A stretch of DNA of 25,261 bases, from the IMG/VR virus record IMGVR_UViG_3300044628_000495, positions 1 to 25,261 of that record; one strand, written 5' to 3'. Made by a program: the position numbers and the translations under genes. Below, one piece after another: positions 1 to 7,266 of this stretch. The notes under the pieces are model-generated. The model worked only from the letters and a program-made list of their open reading frames with translations, did not search any database and was not told the origin of the DNA. Origin of the DNA: a virus. How positions within the stretch are numbered: the first letter of the stretch is position 1; each line of letters starts with the position of its first letter.

Positions 1-268
1 CAGCGCCGGCCATGGGCTCAATTTAGCTGACGGCGGCAACATCCTCGTGTTCTTCAGCCTGAACTGGAACCTTGAGGAGCACATGCAGATCATCGAGCGG
101 ATCGGCCCCATGCGCCAGAAGCAGGCGGGATACGATCGCCCAGTCTTCGTGCATTACATCATGGCGCGCCAGACCGTCGACAGCATGGTGCTGGAGCGCC
201 TGCAGTCGAAGAAGAGCGTGCAGGAGATACTGATCGAGGCGATGAAGCGCAAAAAAGGAGAAGCGTGA
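1..268 (+). CDS. SNF2-family DNA helicase/ATPase, C-terminal fragment (5' end outside window)
   Basis: The reading frame is open from the window edge (first full codon at base 2) to TGA at 266-268, giving 88 residues. It carries the last helicase motifs of a SNF2-like superfamily 2 ATPase: motif V-like HGLNLADGG, then FFSLNWNLEEHMQ, then motif VI-like ERIGPMRQKQ. The segment DRPVFVHYIMARQTVD, followed by a basic helix, closes the protein as in many phage SNF2-type helicases. Such proteins act on double-stranded DNA during phage replication or recombination. Only the second RecA-like lobe is visible, so ATPase motifs I-III cannot be checked. The gene runs opposite to the structural operon and is translationally coupled to the next small gene. 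Family assignment is fairly sure; the exact role is not. Confidence 0.85.
   Translation, partial: SAGHGLNLADGGNILVFFSLNWNLEEHMQIIERIGPMRQKQAGYDRPVFVHYIMARQTVDSMVLERLQSKKSVQEILIEAMKRKKGEA
255..260 (+). promoter_or_regulatory. Ribosome binding site for the 55-residue gene
   Basis: AAGGAG lies seven bases before the ATG at 268, inside the end of the helicase gene. It supports translation of a gene that overlaps the helicase stop codon by one base. Confidence 0.7.
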
Positions 269-435
269 TGGATCCGTACAAAAGTTACGAAGACGCTCTT
301 GTGCGTTTGGGGCTTGAGCGCACCCGTGAAAATTATTTGTACGTTCTGTACAACGGCGAGGTGCCTGAAGATTGGGACGAAGAAGCGGAAGAGCAACTTC
401 CACCCGATCTTCGCTGCGTTACTTTTTCTTCTTGA
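268..435 (+). CDS. Small acidic phage protein, 55 aa, function unknown
   Basis: ATG at 268 overlaps the helicase stop by one base (TGATG) and has a good AAGGAG seven bases upstream. The 55-residue product starts MDPYKSYEDALVRLGLE and has a very acidic middle (EDWDEEAEEQ). Short proteins with a similar 'YEDAL..LGLE.TRENYL' opening occur in many podovirus genomes next to replication genes. I know of no assigned function. Its last 17 bases overlap the 3' end of the convergent structural gene. Acidic character and coupling to a helicase could suggest a replication accessory or a DNA-mimic role, but that is speculation. Confidence 0.75.
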   Translation: MDPYKSYEDALVRLGLERTRENYLYVLYNGEVPEDWDEEAEEQLPPDLRCVTFSS

Positions 436-2272
436 CGGCGTACACACGTCTGATTGGTTTGCCAAGGCGCTCGGCTACAGCAAAGCGCGCGGCGTCGGGA
501 GATGACGATCCGCGCCATATGTTTGCGATGTCTTCCTTCAACGCTTTTGTCTTTGCGCTTTGGCCCCACAGATCGCGAACGCCTTCCCACGTCACCGACT
601 GCGTCGCGTTGGGGCGCATACCTAGCTCTTTTCCCCCTAACGTATGAACGTCTGAGAAAGGTCCGTACAAACCTTTTGCGCCTGTTGTAGCTGGGCTCGC
701 AGCGCCCAAAGGAAAGCCCGCCGAAGGCGGTCCAAGACCCATAGCGCGGTAAACAATAGGATCTTTTCCGCCGCTAGGGGACAAAGACACAGCGCCTGCG
801 CTGTGTGTGTCGATAGTGCTAATAGGTGCGATTGAATAAGGCGCGGCGATGTTGTTGTAGAACGACGGAACTTTGCCACCGCCTTCCATCTGCCGAGAGA
901 TGTTCGCCATGGACGGATCGTTCATAATGTCCAGAGCTTTGTTTATTTCACTGCCGGACCCCCATGTTATGTTTCCGGCGGGTTCTCCGTACTCGCCTGT
1001 CAACAACAAACGCCGAATAGTGGGATCGTTGCGAAGAGCATCGGCCACGACAACTTTGCCGTACCTGTCAAAGCTCCCGGGTGGCAGTTGATGCATGGGC
1101 GTTTCCGCAATACGCCGTATCCAGTCTTCTCCCATGGCGGGAACCGCGCCCGGCGCTTTGGGGTTGGCCTCTAAACGCGAACGCATCCAACGAACGGCTT
1201 CTTCGGGAGAAGTCTGAAATCCTTCTTTGTGCATTTGGAGCAACCGCTCCGCCTTGGCCATGTTTATGTCCCAAGGCGTTTGTGGTGACGTCACCGCGAC
1301 AACACCATACCCGGCCTCGGGCGGAAGACCGACTGCTTCGGCGGCGCGCTTAGACACCGCTTGCGCCGTTGGGTACCAGCCCTGCGAAGCCTCAACTTTC
1401 GCGGGAGCCATAAGTTCATTGGCAATAAATTTAAGGTTCTCGGCTCCTTGGCGCACACCGTAGTCGTATATTTTTTCTGGGTCGGTAGACCTGACGTGCG
1501 TCATGTACGGGTCTTCGGCAAGCTGCGCCATGTTCTTTTCGAAAGCCTTGGGGTTGGCCCGTAAGGCTTCGCCGCTTTGTATAAGCAGTTTTTCGTCGGG
1601 ATTTCCGAAAACGGCAAAATTCGGAGCGGTGGGGCGCCGCGTGCTTATCATCAAAGGACTGTCGGCGCCTTCAAGACCAGCCGTCGGAAACACAGCAAGC
1701 GGGGAGGAGGCTTTGGTGACTTTCGGCGCCTTGTCTACCGTAAGCGACGCAGCTTTCTCCGCAGCGGCCTTGGTAATTTTCTTTGCGGATTTCTCTTCCG
1801 CCTTTTTCGCGGCCTTCTTCGCGGCGGCCTTCGCGCCCTTGCCCAAGACCTTGCCGACGACGGGCACCACCGCGAGGGGCGACATCGCGGCGACCTGCTC
1901 CAACATCGACGCCGTGTCCAAGTCTCCGGCCGCGCGAAGGTCACGCGCCTGCGCGCGTATGTCAGCGAAGTCCTGCACGGACGTCACGGGGTTGACCATG
2001 TCCACGGCGAACTTGACGGGGTCTTTGCGGAAATCGCCCGCCATGTCCGAGGCAATGCGGCTCACGTCCTCGCCGATCTCGACGGGCTCGTTATCGCGCA
2101 GGTAGCGGTACACGCTGCCGGGGATGTCCGCCGCGCCGCGCAGGAGCGCGCCGGGGTTGCTCGCCATACCAAGCAGGTTTGCTCCCTTCTGGCGATTGGC
2201 GGCACGGCGCTTGGCGTCGAACTCGCGCTTGCGCGCCTCCATGGCGATCTCGCGGGGCGTTGGGCTGGCCAT
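419..2272 (-). CDS. Probable internal virion protein with a C-terminal domain resembling HhH-GPD DNA glycosylases, 617 aa
   Basis: The N-terminal ~150 residues (opening MASPTPREIAMEARKREF, later AAMSPLAVVPVVGKVLG) look like an ejection-type phage protein. A Lys/Ala-rich linker follows at about 148-185. The C-terminal half is a different domain. At 323-340 GYGVVAVTSPQTPWDIN resembles the endonuclease III opening 'LIAVLLSAQATDVSVN'. At 467-490 GKVPSFYNNI is followed by STIDTHSAG, resembling the hairpin plus catalytic 'VDTH' of that superfamily (K467, D488, 21 apart; 18 in endonuclease III). I believe the core matches a DUF family of phage and actinobacterial proteins (possibly DUF7178), but I cannot confirm the name. 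The gene is last in the late operon, two bases after the DUF5872 gene. Codon use is GC-richer in the N-terminal third than later, consistent with a fusion. Glycosylase activity is inference. Confidence 0.7.
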   Translation of the reverse strand: MASPTPREIAMEARKREFDAKRRAANRQKGANLLGMASNPGALLRGAADIPGSVYRYLRDNEPVEIGEDVSRIASDMAGDFRKDPVKFAVDMVNPVTSVQDFADIRAQARDLRAAGDLDTASMLEQVAAMSPLAVVPVVGKVLGKGAKAAAKKAAKKAEEKSAKKITKAAAEKAASLTVDKAPKVTKASSPLAVFPTAGLEGADSPLMISTRRPTAPNFAVFGNPDEKLLIQSGEALRANPKAFEKNMAQLAEDPYMTHVRSTDPEKIYDYGVRQGAENLKFIANELMAPAKVEASQGWYPTAQAVSKRAAEAVGLPPEAGYGVVAVTSPQTPWDINMAKAERLLQMHKEGFQTSPEEAVRWMRSRLEANPKAPGAVPAMGEDWIRRIAETPMHQLPPGSFDRYGKVVVADALRNDPTIRRLLLTGEYGEPAGNITWGSGSEINKALDIMNDPSMANISRQMEGGGKVPSFYNNIAAPYSIAPISTIDTHSAGAVSLSPSGGKDPIVYRAMGLGPPSAGFPLGAASPATTGAKGLYGPFSDVHTLGGKELGMRPNATQSVTWEGVRDLWGQSAKTKALKEDIANIWRGSSSPDAARFAVAERLGKPIRRVYAVKKKK

Positions 2273-2274
2273 CG

Positions 2275-2667
2275 TCAGCCCCTGCCCTTCACGGCAAAGC
2301 GCGGCTTCGGCTGCGGCACGAACTGCTTGCCCTCGGCCGTGCCCTTGCGCTTGGCGCGGGTCGTGGCGGCGTACGCCTTGGCCGACATGGACTGGATCTT
2401 GGCCTTGGGCAAGTACCGCTCGCCGGTGGCCTCGGGCCCCTGCGTCGAGGGCTTGCCGGACTTGGTGCCCCAGTCCTCCTTGCTCCAGCGCGAGAGGGAC
2501 TTCTGCGCCTCGGTCTTCGGGCCCTTATAGCCGCCGCCCGACTTCTGATACCGCTGCGAGGCGAGCTGGGCCTTGCGCGCGGACCACTGGCCCGGCTTGC
2601 CGCCCTTGTCGCCAGCCTTGACGCTGGCGACGATCCGCTTCCATTTGCCTTCGTCCGTGCGGGCCAT
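2275..2667 (-). CDS. DUF5872 protein, basic, 130 aa
   Basis: The protein is small and strongly basic. It has the family signature in order: an N-terminal WKRIVASVKAG, then GGKPGQWSARKAQLASQRY, then GGGYKGPKT, KEDWGTKSGKPS, ATGERYLPKA, AYAATTRAKRKGT and a KQFVPQPK tail. This is DUF5872, known from phages, bacteria and large DNA viruses of algae, with no established function that I know of. The charge and repeated GKPG/GxK motifs suggest nucleic-acid binding, and its place among internal virion genes suggests packaging with DNA; both are inference. ATG overlaps the upstream stop by one base (TAATG). Family identity is confident. Confidence 0.88.
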   Translation of the reverse strand: MARTDEGKWKRIVASVKAGDKGGKPGQWSARKAQLASQRYQKSGGGYKGPKTEAQKSLSRWSKEDWGTKSGKPSTQGPEATGERYLPKAKIQSMSAKAYAATTRAKRKGTAEGKQFVPQPKPRFAVKGRG

Positions 2668-4520
2668 TAGTACCTGTCCACGGTCATCATTGGATCGCCC
2701 TGAAGCGGATCGGTTGGCGACAAGTCGGGATCGTAAGGGCGGCCTATTGTTGACGCCAGAGAAGACGCGCTGGGAGCACTAGCGGCATCGCCGAGGCGCA
2801 CTGAAAAATCGCTCAACCCAGTAAGCGGTTTATGCGTCAGGAGCTTGCGAGCAACAGCTTGACCCGGCCGCGTGTAGAGACCCGACAAACCGCCAGCAAT
2901 AATTGCAGCGGGACCGGTAAGAGCGGGAACAGCGGCCGTTGCACCCAGAAGACCAAGTAAACTCAGACGCCCGGCCGTTCCGCTGTCAGGGTATTTTGAC
3001 GGTAGAACGTCAAGCGCGGCGTCTGATAGATCCTGCATCAAGGCAGTGCCCCTAGCGTAAGCACCCTTCTGGGCGGAGGCGTCCCCCGCCCGCACGGCGC
3101 CAGCAAACTGCGCTGGTGTGACGTTTCCACCTTTAGCGCCTACACGACTAGCCGCCGCGCGAAGGCGCGAGAACTTGGCCCAAGCAGCGTTCGCCGCTGA
3201 AAGAACATCAGCATACTTCGGGTTTTTCTGGAGCAGCATGTCGTTAAACGCATCGGTCATCTCATGAACGGCGTCACCCACGAGCTGATCGTCTGCGTTG
3301 TCGCTAGACGAAAACTTTCTACCCAAGTCACTAAGGTCGCTCTGTATTAGTTTGAGGGTACTTCCGTCGAAATACCCGGAAGACGTAGAGCTTCGCTTTG
3401 TAAACTGCCCCTCTATGATGCGCTCAAGGCGATTGAGGGCATCGTCACTGGCACCCAGTGCTTTTGCTCTATCAATAACATCTTTAAACTTCATCATCAG
3501 AGGCGCGTCTAGCTCCCCTGTCATTTTAGGCAACACGGTGTTGTAGACGTCGCTTATTTGCTTTCCGGCGTAAGCAACTGCGTCTCTTCCCGTTTTTACT
3601 ATCTTCGGAAGCGCCGACCCTATTGGCTTGAGAACCTCGTTCGAAAGTACGCGATTAAAATCGTCAACCGAGCGAGCTTGCGCTCCGCTAATGAAACTGC
3701 CTGCTAATGGGGTCGAGGCCAGCTTATCTTCTAAAGACCGCCACGAGCCTCCCAAAATCTGCCCCGGCGTTAGCCGGATACCACGATCAAGAAGAGACCG
3801 CACTTCTGCGGACACAGTAGGCGAGAACACTTTGCCCAACGCCGCGCCAACCGCAGGAGCTGCCGCGCCGCCCAGCACACCGAGACCAGTCTGAAAGGCT
3901 TTTTGCTCGGCGTACGGTGTGTCTGTGTCCGTTACCGGTTGCAGCGACCCAAGACCACCACCTATGATAGCGCCGGACGTAGCCCTTTTCCACAAAGGCG
4001 CCGCCACACCAAGCGCGGGTTTTGCAAACTTAAAAGCGGGCAGAACGTAATTTATCGGAGAAGCTATGTTGCCTGCTAAACCCGCTATGTCCGGCCCAGT
4101 GAAACCGGTTGCGCGTTTAGCCTCGTTCATCTCGGCCGCTTGGTTTGCAAGCACCTCGTCCGTTCTAGCGGCCGCTTTCTCTCCCAAACCCGTTTGCGCC
4201 CACGAGGGGAGCATACTTTCTAGTTGAGACGCGCCATGCGCCAGAAGCTGGACACCGCCCTGAACAGGAGCGGCCACGCCCGAAAAAAAACGACCCGGAG
4301 CACTGGCCAGAAAACTTTGTTGCCGAGCGCGCAGCATATCCGCGCGATCCTTACCGAAAGCCGCCGAGACAGCGTTATCCCCGCCTCGACTAACGGGCTT
4401 GGGAGCCGCAGGAGCCGCAGGCTTTTCAGATGTTGATTGCGCAAGTTTTGCCCGAGCGCGCGCCAGCGATAGCGAACGCTGTTGCTCGGGGGTCAACCCG
4501 TTGGCTACTTCCGTCCCCAT
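2667..4520 (-). CDS. Putative internal/ejection virion protein, 617 aa
   Basis: This is an Ala/Gly-rich protein with several hydrophobic glycine-rich segments (for example GAIIGGGLGSL near 187 and an Ala/Leu/Gly-rich stretch at about 525-550). Helical, partly amphipathic blocks separate them. The central motif RGIRLTPGQILGGSWRSLED, followed by LASTPLAGSFISGAQARS, recurs in unannotated structural proteins of podoviruses. Length, composition and position between other internal-protein genes fit a protein stored in the capsid and ejected with DNA, like T7 gp15/gp16 in role but without visible homology. No lytic transglycosylase motif is seen. The ATG at 4520 lies inside the end of the preceding gene, a 16-bp overlap. 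Confidence 0.65.
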   Translation of the reverse strand: MGTEVANGLTPEQQRSLSLARARAKLAQSTSEKPAAPAAPKPVSRGGDNAVSAAFGKDRADMLRARQQSFLASAPGRFFSGVAAPVQGGVQLLAHGASQLESMLPSWAQTGLGEKAAARTDEVLANQAAEMNEAKRATGFTGPDIAGLAGNIASPINYVLPAFKFAKPALGVAAPLWKRATSGAIIGGGLGSLQPVTDTDTPYAEQKAFQTGLGVLGGAAAPAVGAALGKVFSPTVSAEVRSLLDRGIRLTPGQILGGSWRSLEDKLASTPLAGSFISGAQARSVDDFNRVLSNEVLKPIGSALPKIVKTGRDAVAYAGKQISDVYNTVLPKMTGELDAPLMMKFKDVIDRAKALGASDDALNRLERIIEGQFTKRSSTSSGYFDGSTLKLIQSDLSDLGRKFSSSDNADDQLVGDAVHEMTDAFNDMLLQKNPKYADVLSAANAAWAKFSRLRAAASRVGAKGGNVTPAQFAGAVRAGDASAQKGAYARGTALMQDLSDAALDVLPSKYPDSGTAGRLSLLGLLGATAAVPALTGPAAIIAGGLSGLYTRPGQAVARKLLTHKPLTGLSDFSVRLGDAASAPSASSLASTIGRPYDPDLSPTDPLQGDPMMTVDRY

Positions 4521-5485
4521 ATCTCAACTCTTTCTTTCATTGGGATGTTTGCCCATTCTTCAGGAAGAACACCTGCAGGGGGCGGGGTGTCTGCGGCTCT
4601 TGGGCCCGCAGGGGGCGGGGTGTCTGCGGCTCTTGGGCCCGCAGGGGGCGGCGCTCCTTGACCCGGGGGCGTAATTTTAACGCGAGGATTAGGGTTTTTC
4701 CAGCCGACAAGAGTTCCGTGTAACTCGTAGTAACTAGCTGCGTTTTCTTTGACAGCAGCTCTCTCCTCAAGCTCCTTTATGGCTCTGTTGATGCGCCTTA
4801 TGTTGGAGGCTTCAGGTTGGGTCGGATCATACGCTCTCTCTATCAAACCAGCCGCTTCTGCCTGAGTAAAAGCGCCGCCCAATATGTTTTTTAGACTTTG
4901 CTGAATAGTCTGTTCAACATCCGCTTTTACATCCACGGCGGCAGGCGCCGCAATTTGCTGCACAGCCTTCGGAAGTCTTCCGACAAGGGGGCCTGTTATG
5001 CGATTAGAGCTGCCCAGTGTCTTTGTCGCATCTCTTAGCGTTTCCAACTGGCGTTTTATACCAGCAGACCCTCCGCCTGCAGTCCACTCTGTGTAATCTT
5101 TGCCAAACGCTTTATCGATTGAGAGTTGCGCGGGTGTGGGTTTCTTCGTAGCCGTGGTAAACTCGGGGTTATAGCGTCTGGCCATAGACACTAGTTCTTG
5201 GTTTTTAGGGTTTGACAAATCCGGCGCCGGAAACGCTCCAGTCGCGATGCCTTTAACCAAGGTCGCCGTGTTGGCGTCGAGAGACGACAAAAAAGCGTCT
5301 CCGGTCAACGGCGTCCAGTTAGTCTTATCGCGATAATCACCTCCCTTGAATTCGTATCCCCGCACCCTAGCGCCGGGAGCGTATTTAGAGTTCTTAGGTG
5401 TTTCCACCTGCGCCTTTGCGGCCGCAGGATTGCTCGGCTCGACCAACGCAGGAGACGCGCCAACGGTATTAAGGGTGTCTGCCAT
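4505..5485 (-). CDS. Phage structural/ejection-associated protein with Pro-rich repeat tail, 326 aa
   Basis: I chose the ATG at 5485 (MADTLNTVGAS). It falls one base after the upstream stop, with GGGAG seven bases before it. An upstream in-frame start near 5524 would overlap the previous gene by 38 bases. The best marker is at about 215-265: GGAFTQAEAAGLIERAYDP, then an Arg/Glu-rich helix with IKELEERAAVKE and SYYELHGTLVGW. This block is widespread in podovirus virion proteins of unknown role. The C-terminus is a Pro/Ala linker made of two 11-residue repeats (PPPAGPRAADT) plus a partial third, then PEEWANIPMKERVEIWGRK. Function is inferred only from context. Confidence 0.7.
   Translation of the reverse strand: MADTLNTVGASPALVEPSNPAAAKAQVETPKNSKYAPGARVRGYEFKGGDYRDKTNWTPLTGDAFLSSLDANTATLVKGIATGAFPAPDLSNPKNQELVSMARRYNPEFTTATKKPTPAQLSIDKAFGKDYTEWTAGGGSAGIKRQLETLRDATKTLGSSNRITGPLVGRLPKAVQQIAAPAAVDVKADVEQTIQQSLKNILGGAFTQAEAAGLIERAYDPTQPEASNIRRINRAIKELEERAAVKENAASYYELHGTLVGWKNPNPRVKITPPGQGAPPPAGPRAADTPPPAGPRAADTPPPAGVLPEEWANIPMKERVEIWGRK
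4575..4651. repeat. 33-bp perfect tandem repeat, about 2.3 copies
   Basis: Two identical 33-base units at 4575-4607 and 4608-4640 are followed by an 11-base partial copy to 4651. Because 33 is a multiple of three, copy-number change would keep the frame and add or remove the 11-residue unit PPPAGPRAADT in the host protein. Confidence 0.95.
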
Positions 5486-5486
5486 A

Positions 5487-6218
5487 TTATCGCTCCCACG
5501 GCATTTTTTGCTCGGTGCTGTCATCCGCAGTTGCGGATATACCTTTAACGGCAGCAGGAGAATTAGCTAGGATATAAGCGTTCTGTTTACGCACATCATT
5601 TGGATATAATTGTTTAGCTATTAAGATAACTGCTGGGGGCGTTACGTCTTGTGCTTTAGTCTCGGCAAGTCTTTGCGCTTCAGCGAGCGCGAGGATCTTG
5701 CTTCTCAGGTCAGTCTCACCCTCAAGCATCTTCATCTTTTCCTCTGACGTCATCTTCGCCAGATCGAGATCGTACTTCAGCGCCAGTTCTTTCTGAGCCT
5801 CTTCCGCCTCGCGGCGTGCTTTCTGTTGCTCGGCCAACACCGGAGACACGTTAGCGAGCGTGCCCGCAACGCCCTTATATGGAGTCGGCTGAAGAAAAGC
5901 GGCGCCGAGAGCATACAGTCTCTCGGAGGCCGTGGGGCCCGTGCGCCGCTCCCGCAAGGCTTTGGTGTAGGCTTCGAGCTTTTCGCGCTGCGGTGCCTCT
6001 ATGAGCGCCCGCTCCTTGTTGAAGTTCTCAAGATTGGCGTTCATCGCGCTGTACAGATTGCGATAGCTCGCGGGAAGCGCAGCGGCAAACGCATCCGGGC
6101 GCATCGGAGCGGTAGGCATCGCGGCAACCGCCAGAGGCGATGCGCTGGGCCTAGAGTAGCGCCCGGCTGGCATCGCCACTTGCGCCTCGTCGTCGTCTTC
6201 AAGCGGATCGTAGGCCAT
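5487..6218 (-). CDS. Coiled-coil phage virion-associated protein, 243 aa
   Basis: The acidic N-terminus (MAYDPLEDDDEAQVAMP) is followed by an Ala/Pro segment, then TASERLYALGAAFLQPTPYK and TLANVSPVLAEQQKARREA. The latter leads into a long charged helix at about 128-190 likely to form a coiled coil. This pattern recurs in podovirus genomes between internal-protein genes, without a known function. The last codons hold the Shine-Dalgarno for the following gene. AAGGAAA lies seven bases before its ATG. A scaffold or ejection-complex role is possible, but nothing in the sequence is diagnostic. Confidence 0.65.
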   Translation of the reverse strand: MAYDPLEDDDEAQVAMPAGRYSRPSASPLAVAAMPTAPMRPDAFAAALPASYRNLYSAMNANLENFNKERALIEAPQREKLEAYTKALRERRTGPTASERLYALGAAFLQPTPYKGVAGTLANVSPVLAEQQKARREAEEAQKELALKYDLDLAKMTSEEKMKMLEGETDLRSKILALAEAQRLAETKAQDVTPPAVILIAKQLYPNDVRKQNAYILANSPAAVKGISATADDSTEQKMPWER

Positions 6219-6234
6219 ATTCCCGTTTCCTTAC

Positions 6235-7266
6235 TTAAATTAGACCGGCGTCTTTGAGGTCTTTGAGGATACCGGCCGTTGTCGCAGCGGCACCCAGCCC
6301 AGTAGCCAAGCCGCTTGGCGAGTACTGCTGCGGGTAGTTCAGGGGCTCGATGCCGACTTCCGTCTTGGCCTCCGGCACTGCCTTGGCGTCGCCCACGGCG
6401 CCCATGGTCTTGAGGGCGGCGTCGATCTGCTCCTGCGGGTAGCCCTGCTGCTTCAGCCAGTCCTGATAGCGCAGCGTGAGGTTCTGCTGGTTGAGGCCCT
6501 GCTGCGCCGCGCCCACATCCGTGACGGCCTTGGCGCCCGCCAGACCCGCCGTCTGCGCCGTCGTGCCCAGCTCGGCGATGGTCTTGGCGACGTCGAGGCC
6601 CGAGGTGACGCCCGCAGTGCCGAGGTTGCCAGCGGTCTGGGCGAGCTGCGACTGCCGACGCAGGTCTTCCTGCGACGCCGTCAGGGCGCCGCCGTAGCCG
6701 CTCTGCAGCGCCTCGGCCTGCTTGGCGAGCGTGCTCTCGTAGATGTCACGCAGACCGCGCCCGATCATCTCGCTCTGGCGCGATCCGCCAAACTGGCCAG
6801 ACCGCACGAAGCGGTCGCTGATCTCCGGCAGGAGCTGCTCGCGCAGGGTGCGAGCGCCCAGCTCGCCGATGCGGTTCGTGACCGCCTCGTTGTAGGGGTT
6901 CATGTACTGCCCGACGTTGCCGTAGGCGGCCTGCCCGGCCTGCTGCAGGTAGGGCTGCGCGGCCGACAGGCCCGACTGGCCGATCTGCTGCTGCGCCACG
7001 CCCGTGGCCTGCTGGATGGCCGGAGCGGCGAGACCGGCGGCGCCGATCGTCTGCTGCATGCCCTGCTGCTGCGTGGCGGTAAAGTCGGCGATGCGCGGGC
7101 CCTGATACGTCTGGTAGGGCGTCGTCGAGATGGCGCGCTGCCCGGCGAGGAGATCCTTGGCGTAGTTCGTGTACCAGTCCGGCAGCGCCGTCGCCGTGGT
7201 CTTGGAGACGATGCCCGTGCCGGCCGGGATCGGCGCGCCCTCGGTGAGAAAATCGACAAATGCCAT
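6235..7266 (-). CDS. Probable internal/portal-region structural protein, 343 aa
   Basis: The protein is rich in Ala, Gln and Gly with many AQQQ/QQA stretches, implying long helices. The recognisable block at about 119-170 reads GQYMNPYNEAVTNRI, then an Arg/Glu helix, then RFVRSGQFGGSRQSEM. The 'NPY...FVRSGQFGGSRQ' signature is frequent in podovirus structural proteins. The C-terminus ends in a small hydrophobic segment (GLATGLGAAATTAGILK). ATG overlaps the previous stop by one base (TAATG), with GGAGG nine bases upstream. Its neighbours are other internal-protein genes. Precise function unknown. Confidence 0.7.
   Translation of the reverse strand: MAFVDFLTEGAPIPAGTGIVSKTTATALPDWYTNYAKDLLAGQRAISTTPYQTYQGPRIADFTATQQQGMQQTIGAAGLAAPAIQQATGVAQQQIGQSGLSAAQPYLQQAGQAAYGNVGQYMNPYNEAVTNRIGELGARTLREQLLPEISDRFVRSGQFGGSRQSEMIGRGLRDIYESTLAKQAEALQSGYGGALTASQEDLRRQSQLAQTAGNLGTAGVTSGLDVAKTIAELGTTAQTAGLAGAKAVTDVGAAQQGLNQQNLTLRYQDWLKQQGYPQEQIDAALKTMGAVGDAKAVPEAKTEVGIEPLNYPQQYSPSGLATGLGAAATTAGILKDLKDAGLI

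Noticed and set aside
1577-2530. A 317-codon plus-strand frame opposite the last two structural genes
   Set aside because: It is Arg/His-rich without motifs, and antisense to the DUF5872 gene and the N-terminus of the 617-residue gene, both well supported.
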